Assembly: GCA_031553975.1 (NCBI GenBank)
Contig: JAVBKP010000110.1
Location: 1-15,552 of the forward strand
DNA length: 15,552 bases
DNA from: JAVBKP01 sp031553975
GTDB taxonomy: Bacteria > Bacillota > Clostridia > Peptostreptococcales > Anaerovoracaceae
Reading direction: 5' to 3'
Shown piece by piece: positions 1 to 7,870 of the stretch; position 1 is the stretch's first letter; each line of letters starts with the position of its first letter. The translations under genes were made by a program, and so were the position numbers. The notes beneath the pieces are model-generated. The model had not been told where the DNA came from and did not search any database. It was given only the letters and a program-made list of their open reading frames with translations.

Positions 1-1526
1 GAGAAGCTTATAAAGATGTTGCCATTGTCGTTGGAGGATTAGAGGCCAGTCTTCGCAGATTTGCACACTATGACTATTGGGATGACAAGGTTAGAAAATC
101 AATACTGCTAGATGCAAAAGCAGATATTTTGGTGTACGGAATGGCAGAAAACACCATAGTTGAAATCGCTGATGCCCTTAACACCGGTATGAATCCCAGG
201 GACATCACGTGGATTAGAGGGACTAGCTACAGGCGGAATGTAGCAAAAGAAGAAAATATAAATGATTATGAAATAGATGAATTTCAGATGCTTCCATCAT
301 TCGAGCAGGTATCTATTGATAAAACAGAATACGCCAAGAGCTTTGCCACTCAATATAAAAATAGTGATCCTTTCACCAGCAAAAAATTGATAGAACCATA
401 CGAAGGTGGTATTTTTGTGGTGCAAAACCCGCCTGCCCAGTTGCTGTCATCAGAATCACTTGATAGGGTATATGATTTGCCATACGAGGGAACCTACTAT
501 GACGGCTATGAGCATGAAGGTGGTATTCCGGCCATAGAAGAGGTGAAGTTTAGCATTACAGCCAATAGAGGTTGTTTTGGGAGCTGTGCATTTTGTGCTT
601 TAACCTTTCACCAAGGGCGTATAGTCCAAGGCAGGGGCAAAGAATCCATTCTTGCTGAAGCTGAAAGAATGACAAAAAGATCAGACTTTAAGGGATATAT
701 TCACGATGTAGGAGGTCCTACAGCCAACTTTAGAGGGCCAGCTTGCGAAAAACAAGGCATTCATGGAACCTGCAAAGACAAAGATTGCTTATATCCAGAA
801 GGTTGTAAGAACATGAAGGTGGATCATACAGAATACCTAGATATTCTCAGAATCCTTAGAAAAATTCCAAAAGTGAAAAAAGTTTTTATCAGATCGGGCA
901 TTAGATTCGATTATGCTATTTATGACAAAGATGACACTTTTATCAAAGAGCTGTGTCAGCATCATGTGAGCGGTACGTTGAAAGTAGCACCAGAGCATAT
1001 TTCGGAAGAGGTCCTAAAGCGTATGCGAAAACCTTCCAATGTGATTTTCCAAAAATTTAAAAATAAGTATAATAATATAAATAAAGAGCTAGGGCTAAAC
1101 CAGTTTATCATTCCGTATTTTATATCATCACATCCAGGCTCAACGTTGAAAGATGGGATTATACTAGCAGAGTATCTCAAAAAAGAAAAATTTCTTCCTG
1201 ACCAAGTGCAGGACTTTTACCCTACACCAAGCACATTGTCTACCTGCATGTACTACACAGGCTTAGACCCGCTAACCATGGAAGAGGTTTATGTCACAAG
1301 AGATATGGAAGAGAAGAAGATGCAAAGAGCATTGCTTCATTTTCACAAACCGGAGAATTACGACCTAGTAAAAAAAGCGCTGATGCGAGAAAACAGACAG
1401 GATTTAATTGGGTTTGACCAAAGATGTCTAATAAAACCGAAAGGAAAGAAAGATGACACTGCTAACCAAACTAGAGGGCATAGTAAAGCAAAGCAAAGCA
1501 GAATATCAAAAGATAAAAGGCCATAA
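1..1526 (+). CDS. ygiQ: YgiQ family radical SAM protein (5' end outside window)
   Basis: The frame is open from position 3 to the TAA at 1524-1526, giving 507 residues. The gene begins upstream of the window, so the in-frame TTG at 129 is internal and not a start. The first visible residues (VVGGLEASLRRFAHYDYW) are the conserved block of YgiQ/UPF0313 proteins, just before the radical SAM core. The [4Fe-4S] ligands form a C-x3-C-x2-C motif with Cys codons at 573, 585 and 594 (CFGSCAFC). The C-terminal third matches the family's conserved tail, followed by a Lys/Arg-rich end, which is common in the family. YgiQ proteins are widespread cytoplasmic radical SAM enzymes of unknown reaction; cleaving SAM would release 5'-deoxyadenosine. 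Its last 74 bases overlap the downstream methyltransferase gene in another frame. Firmicute homologues are usually about 600-650 residues, so roughly 100-140 residues lie outside. Family assignment is firm; function is unknown. Confidence 0.93.
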   Translation, partial: EAYKDVAIVVGGLEASLRRFAHYDYWDDKVRKSILLDAKADILVYGMAENTIVEIADALNTGMNPRDITWIRGTSYRRNVAKEENINDYEIDEFQMLPSFEQVSIDKTEYAKSFATQYKNSDPFTSKKLIEPYEGGIFVVQNPPAQLLSSESLDRVYDLPYEGTYYDGYEHEGGIPAIEEVKFSITANRGCFGSCAFCALTFHQGRIVQGRGKESILAEAERMTKRSDFKGYIHDVGGPTANFRGPACEKQGIHGTCKDKDCLYPEGCKNMKVDHTEYLDILRILRKIPKVKKVFIRSGIRFDYAIYDKDDTFIKELCQHHVSGTLKVAPEHISEEVLKRMRKPSNVIFQKFKNKYNNINKELGLNQFIIPYFISSHPGSTLKDGIILAEYLKKEKFLPDQVQDFYPTPSTLSTCMYYTGLDPLTMEEVYVTRDMEEKKMQRALLHFHKPENYDLVKKALMRENRQDLIGFDQRCLIKPKGKKDDTANQTRGHSKAKQSRISKDKRP

Positions 1527-2811
1527 GCAGGTCTCAGCCAGTTTTGCCATAGCAGAGCAGGTAAGGAATAAGCCCTCAGCGAAGCAGGCCAATGCTTGGG
1601 ATAATATCCTAGGTATGGGAGACAATCTGCTGTTTATGGACTATTTGGCAAAACAGAAATCCATGGAAGAAAAAATTGACCTGATTTACATAGACCCGCC
1701 TTTTTTTTCCAATGCCAATTATAAGGCCACTACGCGTGTTAAGGCAGAGGGTAGCGACGAGGTAATGGTGTATACCCAAGATGCATACGAAGATACTTGG
1801 GCTGACGGACTAGAGGAATACTTAAGAATGATCACGGTTAGACTCTTTTATATGAAAGACTTGCTAAGCGGGGACGGTTCTATTTTTATTCATTTAGACT
1901 GGCATGTGGTACACTACGTTAAAATAATAGCCGATGAAATCTTTGGGATGGAGAATTTCATCAACGAGATCATATGGCAGTACAAGTCGGGTGGTGCAGG
2001 AAAAAGACATTTTGGCAGAAAGCACGACACTTTATTGTTTTATGCAAAATCGAAAAAATATAAATTTAATACCCAAAAGGAAAAATCGTACAACAGAGAG
2101 CTTAGGGCATATAATTTCAAAGGGGTAGAAGAATTTAAGGACAAGACGGGTTGGTACACCTTAGTGAATATGAAAGACGTATGGCCTATCAATATGGTGG
2201 GGAGGACGTCAAAAGAAAGGGTGGACTACGCCACCCAAAAACCAGAAGCACTGTTGGAACGCATTATAGAAAGTTGCACCCAAGAAGGAAGTATATGTGC
2301 TGATTTTTTTGCAGGATCGGGCACACTTGCAGCAGTGGCTGAAAAAATGGGTAGAAAATGGGTGTCTTGCGACAGCGGTGATTTAGCCATTGCCAAGACA
2401 CAAAAAAGATTATACAGACTAAATGGTCAGTATGATTTATTGGTAGCAAATGAAAACCAGACAGGCGGTTCTTCGGGAAGGGGCCGCAATGACGTGGGTT
2501 CTGGGGTACATCCGTCCCCGATTGAGAGGGTGGACATACAGCTATTGCCAACCAAGGCAGAGAACAAAGTGAAGCTAAAAGTGCAGATTACACCAGATGA
2601 AAAGGCGGTGGCTATAGATCACTGGAGTGTAGATTTTATATCCAGAGATCATGTATATAGACCTCAAATTCATTATGTAAGGGATAAGTCTGGTGTTGAG
2701 CAAAAATTAGAAAAAGTTATAGCAGCGCCAACGAGAATTATCGTAAAAGTAACAGATGTGTTAGGGAGGGTGAGCTATTATGAAAAAGAAAATAACGAAA
2801 GAATTTGCTAG
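1453..2811 (+). CDS. Beta-class site-specific DNA methyltransferase, probably N6-adenine, no restriction partner seen
   Basis: This 452-residue protein would transfer a methyl group from SAM to a DNA base. Motif IV (DPPF, residues 81-84) comes first, then a variable region (about 175-265) likely to recognise the target, then a TQKPE motif, and finally the SAM-binding motif I (DFFAGSG, residues 284-290). That order defines the beta class, and DPPF points to N6-adenine rather than N4-cytosine. The C-terminal 110 residues resemble the beta-rich tail of type III Mod-like enzymes (for example the ending IIVKVTDVLGRVSYYE). The ATG at 1453 has a purine-rich site (AAGGAAAG, 1441-1448) and lies 74 bases inside ygiQ; the end overlaps yitT by 32 bases, so translation of all three is probably coupled. 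No endonuclease, helicase or specificity gene is visible in the window, so it appears to be an orphan. Both catalytic Phe-Phe pairs are encoded as TTT TTT, creating T8 and T7 runs. Methyltransferase identity is strong; the target sequence is unknown. Confidence 0.9.
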   Translation: MTLLTKLEGIVKQSKAEYQKIKGHKQVSASFAIAEQVRNKPSAKQANAWDNILGMGDNLLFMDYLAKQKSMEEKIDLIYIDPPFFSNANYKATTRVKAEGSDEVMVYTQDAYEDTWADGLEEYLRMITVRLFYMKDLLSGDGSIFIHLDWHVVHYVKIIADEIFGMENFINEIIWQYKSGGAGKRHFGRKHDTLLFYAKSKKYKFNTQKEKSYNRELRAYNFKGVEEFKDKTGWYTLVNMKDVWPINMVGRTSKERVDYATQKPEALLERIIESCTQEGSICADFFAGSGTLAAVAEKMGRKWVSCDSGDLAIAKTQKRLYRLNGQYDLLVANENQTGGSSGRGRNDVGSGVHPSPIERVDIQLLPTKAENKVKLKVQITPDEKAVAIDHWSVDFISRDHVYRPQIHYVRDKSGVEQKLEKVIAAPTRIIVKVTDVLGRVSYYEKENNERIC

Positions 2812-3679
2812 AAAACTTATAATAGATATCATATTTATATGTGCAGGTTGTGCCATAGGATCCTTTGCCTCCATTGGAATTATGATTCCCAACGGGTTGA
2901 GTTCAGGGGGGATAACGGGTATTGCTAGGGTGCTGTCCACAATCACCCCCATGAATTTTTCTGTCTTATACTATATAGGAGCGATTATTATTCTAGTGTC
3001 TTGTTTCTTACTACTTGGTATGCGAGAAGCAAGGAAAATTGTTCTATTATCCATTCTATATCCAGCATTTTTGACCTTATTTGAATATCTAGATGTGCAG
3101 CTCCTTGACACGAAGGATATCACCCTTGCAGTAATCTATGTAGGTGTCATAGGCGGTATTAGTTCAGGCCTTGTGTTTAGCAGAGGGTATTCCTTTGGAG
3201 GCTCTGACACTGTTGCAAAAATAATTCAAAAACGACTGTTCCCCTTTGTGCCTATGAGCAAAATTCTTCTCGTGATAGATGCTGTTGTCATCATAATTTC
3301 AGGATTGGTATTCGGTAGGAATATTGCACTGTATGCCCTAGTCTCACAAGTGATTAGTACAAAGACCATTGAATTTGTAATGTTTGGATTTGACTCTAAG
3401 CTGGTGCAGCTAGAAATCATATCTAGCAAGCACGAAGAAATCGCCAAATATGTATTGAATGACATTGGTAGAGGCGTGTCTAACGTTACCATTCGAGGGG
3501 AGTACACCAAGGAAGAAAAAAGTAAAATTATTACCATTTGTTCTCCAAGAGAGAGCATGCTCATAAGAGATTTTATCGTTAAAGCTGACCGCAACGCTTT
3601 TGTAAGCGTAGTGCATGTAGAAACCGTCTGGGGCGAGGGCGTTGGATTCAATAGCCTAACCCAGCATACCAAAGAGTAG
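2780..3679 (+). CDS. YitT family membrane protein (DUF161 + DUF2179)
   Basis: This is a 299-residue integral membrane protein. About five hydrophobic segments span roughly residues 10-200 and include glycine-rich conserved stretches (IPNGLSSGGITGIAR; RGYSFGGSDTVAK). A soluble C-terminal domain of about 85 residues (from about 205) corresponds to DUF2179. This two-part architecture and the length match YitT/YpjC/YqfU proteins of Firmicutes, whose transport substrate or role is not established. The ATG at 2780 is preceded by a strong ribosome binding site (AGGGAGGGTGAG, 2763-2774) located inside the end of the methyltransferase gene, so the two are probably co-translated. The stop at 3677 is 12 bases before the start of mtaD, supporting a single transcript. 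Confidence 0.9.
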   Translation: MKKKITKEFARKLIIDIIFICAGCAIGSFASIGIMIPNGLSSGGITGIARVLSTITPMNFSVLYYIGAIIILVSCFLLLGMREARKIVLLSILYPAFLTLFEYLDVQLLDTKDITLAVIYVGVIGGISSGLVFSRGYSFGGSDTVAKIIQKRLFPFVPMSKILLVIDAVVIIISGLVFGRNIALYALVSQVISTKTIEFVMFGFDSKLVQLEIISSKHEEIAKYVLNDIGRGVSNVTIRGEYTKEEKSKIITICSPRESMLIRDFIVKADRNAFVSVVHVETVWGEGVGFNSLTQHTKE

Positions 3680-3691
3680 AAAGGAAGACAA

Positions 3692-4987
3692 ATGAAGATA
3701 GCAATTGAAAACATCAAGATGCTTCGTATGACATCAGAAGAAGAGGGAATTATCCAAGGAAGCATAGCCATAGATGGGGACAAAATAGCCCATGTGGGAA
3801 CCATTCCTTCAGATTTTAAAGCTGACAAAATAATAGATGGAGCAAACGCCCTTGCTATTCCAAGCTTTGTCAATTCTCATACCCATTCTTCGATGCCAGT
3901 CCTTAGAAACTATGGGGATGATCTAGCCCTTATGGACTGGCTCACCACAAAAATTTTTCCTGCAGAGGATAAGCTAGATGATGAATGGTCATACTGGGGG
4001 TCAATGTTAAGTATTGTTGAGATGATTAGAAGTGGATGCACGGCCTTTGCTGACATGTATTTTTTCATGGATGGTACTGCCAAAGCCGTACAAGAATCAG
4101 GTGTTAGAGCCAATCTTAGCCGCGGCCTTGCAGGGGATGGCAACGATGAAGGAAGTATTATGCGCTTAACACAAGCCGAGGAGCTATATGACAAATGGAA
4201 TGATGGGGCAGAAGGCAGAATAAAAGTAGATATAGGGCCACATGCACCGTATACATGCGGAGATGACATGTTCAAAAAGGCTGTAGCATTAGCCGCTAAG
4301 AAAAACACAGGCATCCATGTTCATTTACAAGAAACTGCATTTGAAGTAGAAACTTCCATGAAAGAATATGGCATGAGTCCCATAGAGCGCATGGAAAAAC
4401 TAGGATTATTTGAGAATAACAGGGTGATGGCGGCCCATTGCGTACACCTATCTGATAAGGATATGGAAATTCTAAAAAAATATAAAGTAAATGTAATGCA
4501 TAACCCAACTAGCAATCTTAAACTTGCCAGTGGTTTTGCGCCGATTGCCAAAATGGCAGAGGCTGGACTGAATGTATCAATTGGAACAGATGGATCTGCC
4601 TCCAACAACAATGTGAACATGTGTGAAGAGTTACATATTGCAGCAGTATTGGCAAAATCCGTAGCCAATGACCCAAAGGCGGTGCCTGCATACCAAGCCA
4701 TTGAAATGGCCACTATAGGTGGTGCAAAAACTTTAGGAATTGACCAAATGGTTGGCAAAATTGAAGTGGGCATGAAAGCGGACATTGCTATCATTGACAT
4801 GGAAAAACCCCACTGGTATCCACGCAACAATCTTGTTTCTGCCATAGCATATTCGATGAATAGCGCGGACTTTAAAACTGTTTTATGCAATGGTAAGATT
4901 TTGATGGAAGACTATAAACTGACTACAATCAACGAAAAAGAAGTTATGCACAAAGTGGAAGAAATTGCAAGAAAAGTTATTGGATAA
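3692..4987 (+). CDS. mtaD: 5-methylthioadenosine / S-adenosylhomocysteine deaminase (amidohydrolase family)
   Basis: The 431-residue cytoplasmic enzyme belongs to the metal-dependent amidohydrolases that convert MTA, SAH, adenosine or 5'-deoxyadenosine to the inosine form and ammonia. Metal ligands are visible as His63 and His65 (SHTHSS), His211 (IHVHLQET) and Asp300 (GTDGSAS). The presumed proton-shuttling Glu214 and active-site His249 (AAHCVHLS) are also present. These positions correspond well to the characterised Thermotoga enzyme TM0936. The length is normal for the family. The start ATG at 3692 follows AAAGGAAG and lies 12 bases after yitT, so it is probably the last gene of the ygiQ run. 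No clear terminator follows it before the bmpA promoter. The neighbourhood (a radical SAM enzyme and a methyltransferase upstream, a nucleoside importer downstream) fits a role in clearing or salvaging SAM-derived nucleosides. Which substrate is preferred cannot be read from sequence, since the subgroup is promiscuous. Confidence 0.88.
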   Translation: MKIAIENIKMLRMTSEEEGIIQGSIAIDGDKIAHVGTIPSDFKADKIIDGANALAIPSFVNSHTHSSMPVLRNYGDDLALMDWLTTKIFPAEDKLDDEWSYWGSMLSIVEMIRSGCTAFADMYFFMDGTAKAVQESGVRANLSRGLAGDGNDEGSIMRLTQAEELYDKWNDGAEGRIKVDIGPHAPYTCGDDMFKKAVALAAKKNTGIHVHLQETAFEVETSMKEYGMSPIERMEKLGLFENNRVMAAHCVHLSDKDMEILKKYKVNVMHNPTSNLKLASGFAPIAKMAEAGLNVSIGTDGSASNNNVNMCEELHIAAVLAKSVANDPKAVPAYQAIEMATIGGAKTLGIDQMVGKIEVGMKADIAIIDMEKPHWYPRNNLVSAIAYSMNSADFKTVLCNGKILMEDYKLTTINEKEVMHKVEEIARKVIG

Positions 4988-5034
4988 ATTGTCAATCGAC
5001 GATGTAATTTTAATGTTAAGTACTTGTAAATATT

Positions 5035-5064
5035 TTGACAAATAGACCTTTTATGTGTTAGTAT
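5035..5064 (+). promoter_or_regulatory. Predicted sigma-A promoter of bmpA
   Basis: A perfect -35 hexamer TTGACA (5035-5040) is followed, after 18 bases, by TAGTAT (5059-5064). A TG dinucleotide one base before that hexamer makes an extended -10. Transcription would begin near 5071, leaving a leader of about 57 bases. That is too short for a purine riboswitch aptamer plus an expression platform. Confidence 0.72.
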
Positions 5065-5076
5065 GTGTGAGGAAGT

Positions 5077-5094
5077 ATTCGTAAATTTACGAAT
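5077..5094. promoter_or_regulatory. 18-bp perfect palindrome, candidate operator of the nucleoside transporter
   Basis: ATTCGTAAATTTACGAAT is a perfect inverted repeat with no spacer. It sits just after the predicted transcription start and 18 bases before the AGGAGG of bmpA, the usual position for a repressor that blocks RNA polymerase or early elongation. It is too AT-rich and lacks the loop needed for a terminator. I do not recognise it as a CodY, PurR, Fur/Zur or CcpA box; it shares TCGTAA with the Bacillus Zur box, but the spacing differs. The regulator is unknown. Confidence 0.55.
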
Positions 5095-5127
5095 TATGAA
5101 ATGAAAATTTTAGGAGGATTACACGCG

Positions 5128-6210
5128 ATGAAAAAGAGAGTATTGGCTGTTGTTTTAGTATTAGCAATGGTATTTTCTCTAGCTGCATGTGGCGGCACTA
5201 CGACTGAAGAGACTGGCCTACAAGTAGGAATGGTTACTGATTCAGGCACAATTGATGACAAATCTTTTAACCAAGGAACTTGGGAAGGGATTGTAAGAGC
5301 TTCTGAGGAACTTGCTGTTACTAAGCAATATCAAAAGCCTGTAGGAACCACAGAAGGTGACTATGTTCAGGAGATTCAAAACCTTTACGATGCGGGCTAT
5401 AAGTTCATCGTAACACCTGGTTTCATGTTTGAAACTGCTATCTACAAACAACAAGACATAATGACTGACGCTAAATTCGTACTTATCGACGGAACACCTA
5501 ACAATGGTGATTATACAGACATCAAAGTAGGACCTAACACTGTTTCAGTTCTTTTTGCTGAACACGAGTCTGGATTCCTTGCTGGTGTAGCAACTGCCCT
5601 AAAAGTTCAATCAGGTGAACTAGGATTCATCGGTGGTATTGCAGTTCCTGCAGTACAAAAGTTTAACTGGGGATTCCAACAAGGCGTTGCGTATGCTAAC
5701 GAAAACTATGGTACTACATGTAACATCAAAGCTGAGAACGATGTATACCAAGGTACATTTAGTGATGTAGCTGCTGGTGCACAACTTGCTGCCAAAATGT
5801 ATGACAATGGCGTAAAAGCTATCTTCGCTGCTGCTGGTGGTGTAGGTGTTGGTGTAATCAACGAAGCTAAAAGCCGTCAATCAAAAGGCGAAGAAGTTTG
5901 GGTAGTTGGCGTAGACGTAGACCAATATAACGCTGGTATCTACGATGAAGCTGCTGCAAAATCAGTAGTTCTTACATCTGCTATGAAATACCTAAACAAC
6001 GCTACATTTGATATTATCAAATCTGAGCTAGATGGAAAATTCCCAGGTGGTCAAACACTAATCTTCTCTGTTGCTAATGATGGAGTAGGTATCCCAACTG
6101 AGAATCCTAACCTTCCTGAAGATGTTTCAGCTAAGGTAAAAGAAGTTTATGGAAAGATCAAAGAAGGAGCAGTAACTGTTTCTGATCAACAAGGAACGCT
6201 TCACCCATAA
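5128..6210 (+). CDS. bmpA: BMP family nucleoside ABC transporter substrate-binding lipoprotein
   Basis: This 360-residue exported lipoprotein is the ligand-binding component of a BmpA/NupN-type nucleoside importer. It has a positively charged N-terminus (MKKR), a hydrophobic segment and a lipobox LAAC, with the lipid-modified Cys at residue 21. The mature protein carries the Bmp signatures: VGMVTDSGTIDDKSFNQGTW at the first strand, then FVLIDG, GFLAGVA, GFIGGI and VGVDVDQ. I chose the ATG at 5128 over the in-frame ATG at 5101 because AGGAGG (5112-5117) lies 10 bases before 5128 and the resulting signal peptide is canonical. A promoter and palindrome precede it and an intrinsic terminator follows it, so it is probably made in excess over the rest of the transporter. 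Its codon choice (many GGT, GCT, AAC and ATC codons) differs from its neighbours and suggests high expression. Related Bacillus and Lactococcus proteins bind purine nucleosides; ligand identity here is inferred. Confidence 0.93.
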   Translation: MKKRVLAVVLVLAMVFSLAACGGTTTEETGLQVGMVTDSGTIDDKSFNQGTWEGIVRASEELAVTKQYQKPVGTTEGDYVQEIQNLYDAGYKFIVTPGFMFETAIYKQQDIMTDAKFVLIDGTPNNGDYTDIKVGPNTVSVLFAEHESGFLAGVATALKVQSGELGFIGGIAVPAVQKFNWGFQQGVAYANENYGTTCNIKAENDVYQGTFSDVAAGAQLAAKMYDNGVKAIFAAAGGVGVGVINEAKSRQSKGEEVWVVGVDVDQYNAGIYDEAAAKSVVLTSAMKYLNNATFDIIKSELDGKFPGGQTLIFSVANDGVGIPTENPNLPEDVSAKVKEVYGKIKEGAVTVSDQQGTLHP

Positions 6211-6233
6211 TCGCACAAAATTACTAAAAATAG

Positions 6234-6266
6234 AGAGCAGTCATCTTGAATGACTGCTCTTTTTTT
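6234..6266 (+). terminator. Intrinsic terminator between bmpA and the ATPase gene
   Basis: AGAGCAGTCAT (6234-6244) and ATGACTGCTCT (6250-6260) form a perfect 11-bp stem around the 5-base loop CTTGA, followed directly by a run of T residues. It begins 24 bases after the bmpA stop codon. The three downstream transporter genes have no obvious strong promoter of their own, so partial readthrough is the likely way they are expressed, at a lower level than bmpA. Confidence 0.88.
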
Positions 6267-6348
6267 GATATGATAGAGTGGTATATTTTATGAGTAAAAT
6301 TATCTGAAATCTAAATCTATATTAAAAATAGCAGTAGAGGTGAAGAAT

Positions 6349-7869
6349 TTGTCTGAATGTGTAATTGAGATGATTGATGTTCGAAAGGAGTTTCCTGGGA
6401 TCGTAGCCAACGACAATGTGAATTTAACGCTACGAAAAGGTGAAATTCTTGCCCTGCTAGGCGAAAATGGAGCAGGAAAATCCACGCTGATGAGCGTGCT
6501 TTTTGGACTTTATCCGCAAGATGGCGGAACAATCAAGGTTAGAGGTCAAGAGGTGGCAATAGGCAACCCAAATGTGGCCAATAAGCTAGGAATTGGAATG
6601 GTGCACCAACACTTCAAACTGGTACATAATTTTACAGTGGCCGAAAACATTATACTGGGCATAGAGCCAAGAAAGTGGGCGGTAGATATTAAATCTGCCA
6701 CAAAGAGGCTAGAGGAGTTATCTAAGCAGTACAATCTAGAAGTAGATCCATCTGCTAAGATTGAAGACATATCCGTTGGTATGCAACAACGTGTTGAAAT
6801 TCTCAAAATGTTATATCGGGAAAACGATATACTTATCTTCGATGAACCTACGGCTGTGTTGATGCCACAAGAGATTCAAGAACTAATGCAAATCATGAGA
6901 AACCTTATCAACCAAGGCAAATCCATTATATTTATCACCCACAAGCTAAAAGAAATAAAGGCAGTAGCAGACCGTTGTACAGTACTTCGTCGCGGCAAAG
7001 TGATTGGCACTGTCGATGTGAAAGATACATCCGAGGCCCAAATGGCAGCCATGATGGTAGGACGAGAAGTTACTTTCGCAGTAGAAAAAAAGCCAGCTAC
7101 TTTTGGTGATGTTGTGCTTTCAATAGAGAATCTATCTGTGAGGAACAAGCGCAACGTGTTAGGCCTTAAAAATTTTACCATAGATGTCCGAGCAGGAGAA
7201 ATCGTTGGGATTGCAGGAGTAGATGGCAACGGGCAGACTGAACTCGTTGAGGCCTTGACCGGACTTTGTACTTCAGAAAGCGGCACCATTTCCCTAAAGG
7301 GAAAAGACATTACAAATGCATCTATCAAAGAGCGAATAGAATCCAAGATGGCGCATATACCAGAAGATAGGCACAAACGTGGACTTATATTAGACTATAC
7401 CTTAATGGAAAATATTATAATGGAAGTGTATGACAGAACTCCATTTAGCAAAAATGGAATTTTGAACGAAACGGAAATAAAAAAATATTCCGAAAAGATT
7501 TTGAAAGATTTTGACGTGAGATCTGGCGAAGGTGCCTTGTCTGCGGCAAGATCTCTATCGGGCGGTAACCAGCAAAAGGCTATAGTTGGCAGAGAAATCA
7601 GCCTGGAGCCAGAATTGTTAATAGCGGTACAGCCTACGAGAGGGCTTGATGTGGGTGCGATTGAATATATTCACAAGCGCTTGATAGAGCAAAGGGATAA
7701 GGGCAAAGCAGTGCTTTTGGTATCACTAGAGCTAGATGAAGTGCTAAATGTATCTGATAGAATTGCAGCACTCAATGGTGGCGAACTAATTGGTGTTGTC
7801 AATGCGGCAGAAACCGACGAAAAACAGGTCGGACTAATGATGGCAGGCGTGAAAGGAGATTTGGACTAG
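6349..7869 (+). CDS. nupO: Nucleoside ABC transporter ATP-binding protein with two ATPase domains (NupO type)
   Basis: This 506-residue cytoplasmic protein carries two fused nucleotide-binding domains and energises the importer. Domain 1 has Walker A GENGAGKS (residues 38-45), the signature SVGMQQR and Walker B with Asp165-Glu166 (IFDEP). Domain 2 has a degenerate Walker A (GVDGNGQTEL, without the GK[ST] lysine), the signature LSGGNQQ (residues 403-409) and AVQPTRGLD, in which Gln replaces the catalytic Glu. This asymmetry is usual for the family, so only the first domain supplies a complete Walker A. I chose the TTG start at 6349 because GAGGTGA (6336-6342) lies six bases before it; the GTG at 6340 falls inside that ribosome binding site. 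The stop lies one base before the next gene, indicating an operon with the two permeases. Confidence 0.93.
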   Translation: MSECVIEMIDVRKEFPGIVANDNVNLTLRKGEILALLGENGAGKSTLMSVLFGLYPQDGGTIKVRGQEVAIGNPNVANKLGIGMVHQHFKLVHNFTVAENIILGIEPRKWAVDIKSATKRLEELSKQYNLEVDPSAKIEDISVGMQQRVEILKMLYRENDILIFDEPTAVLMPQEIQELMQIMRNLINQGKSIIFITHKLKEIKAVADRCTVLRRGKVIGTVDVKDTSEAQMAAMMVGREVTFAVEKKPATFGDVVLSIENLSVRNKRNVLGLKNFTIDVRAGEIVGIAGVDGNGQTELVEALTGLCTSESGTISLKGKDITNASIKERIESKMAHIPEDRHKRGLILDYTLMENIIMEVYDRTPFSKNGILNETEIKKYSEKILKDFDVRSGEGALSAARSLSGGNQQKAIVGREISLEPELLIAVQPTRGLDVGAIEYIHKRLIEQRDKGKAVLLVSLELDEVLNVSDRIAALNGGELIGVVNAAETDEKQVGLMMAGVKGDLD

Positions 7870-7870
7870 G

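Noticed and set aside
2304..2310. T7 run in the methyltransferase SAM motif as a phase-variation tract on its own
   Set aside because: Seven bases is too short to claim slippage without read data; it is mentioned only alongside the T8 run.
3226..3873. 215-residue minus-strand frame opposite yitT and mtaD
   Set aside because: It is a shadow: it lies across the boundary of two well-supported plus-strand genes, and its translation shows no recognisable domain.
5065..5127. Possible purine riboswitch in the bmpA leader
   Set aside because: The leader is only about 57 bases and lacks the conserved purine aptamer core; the palindrome has no loop and no expression platform follows.
5101..5127. Upstream ATG at 5101 as the bmpA start
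   Set aside because: It precedes the AGGAGG site and would add nine residues before a canonical lipoprotein signal peptide.
6340..6348. GTG at 6340 as the ATPase start
   Set aside because: It lies within the GAGGTGA ribosome binding site, which is correctly spaced for the TTG at 6349.
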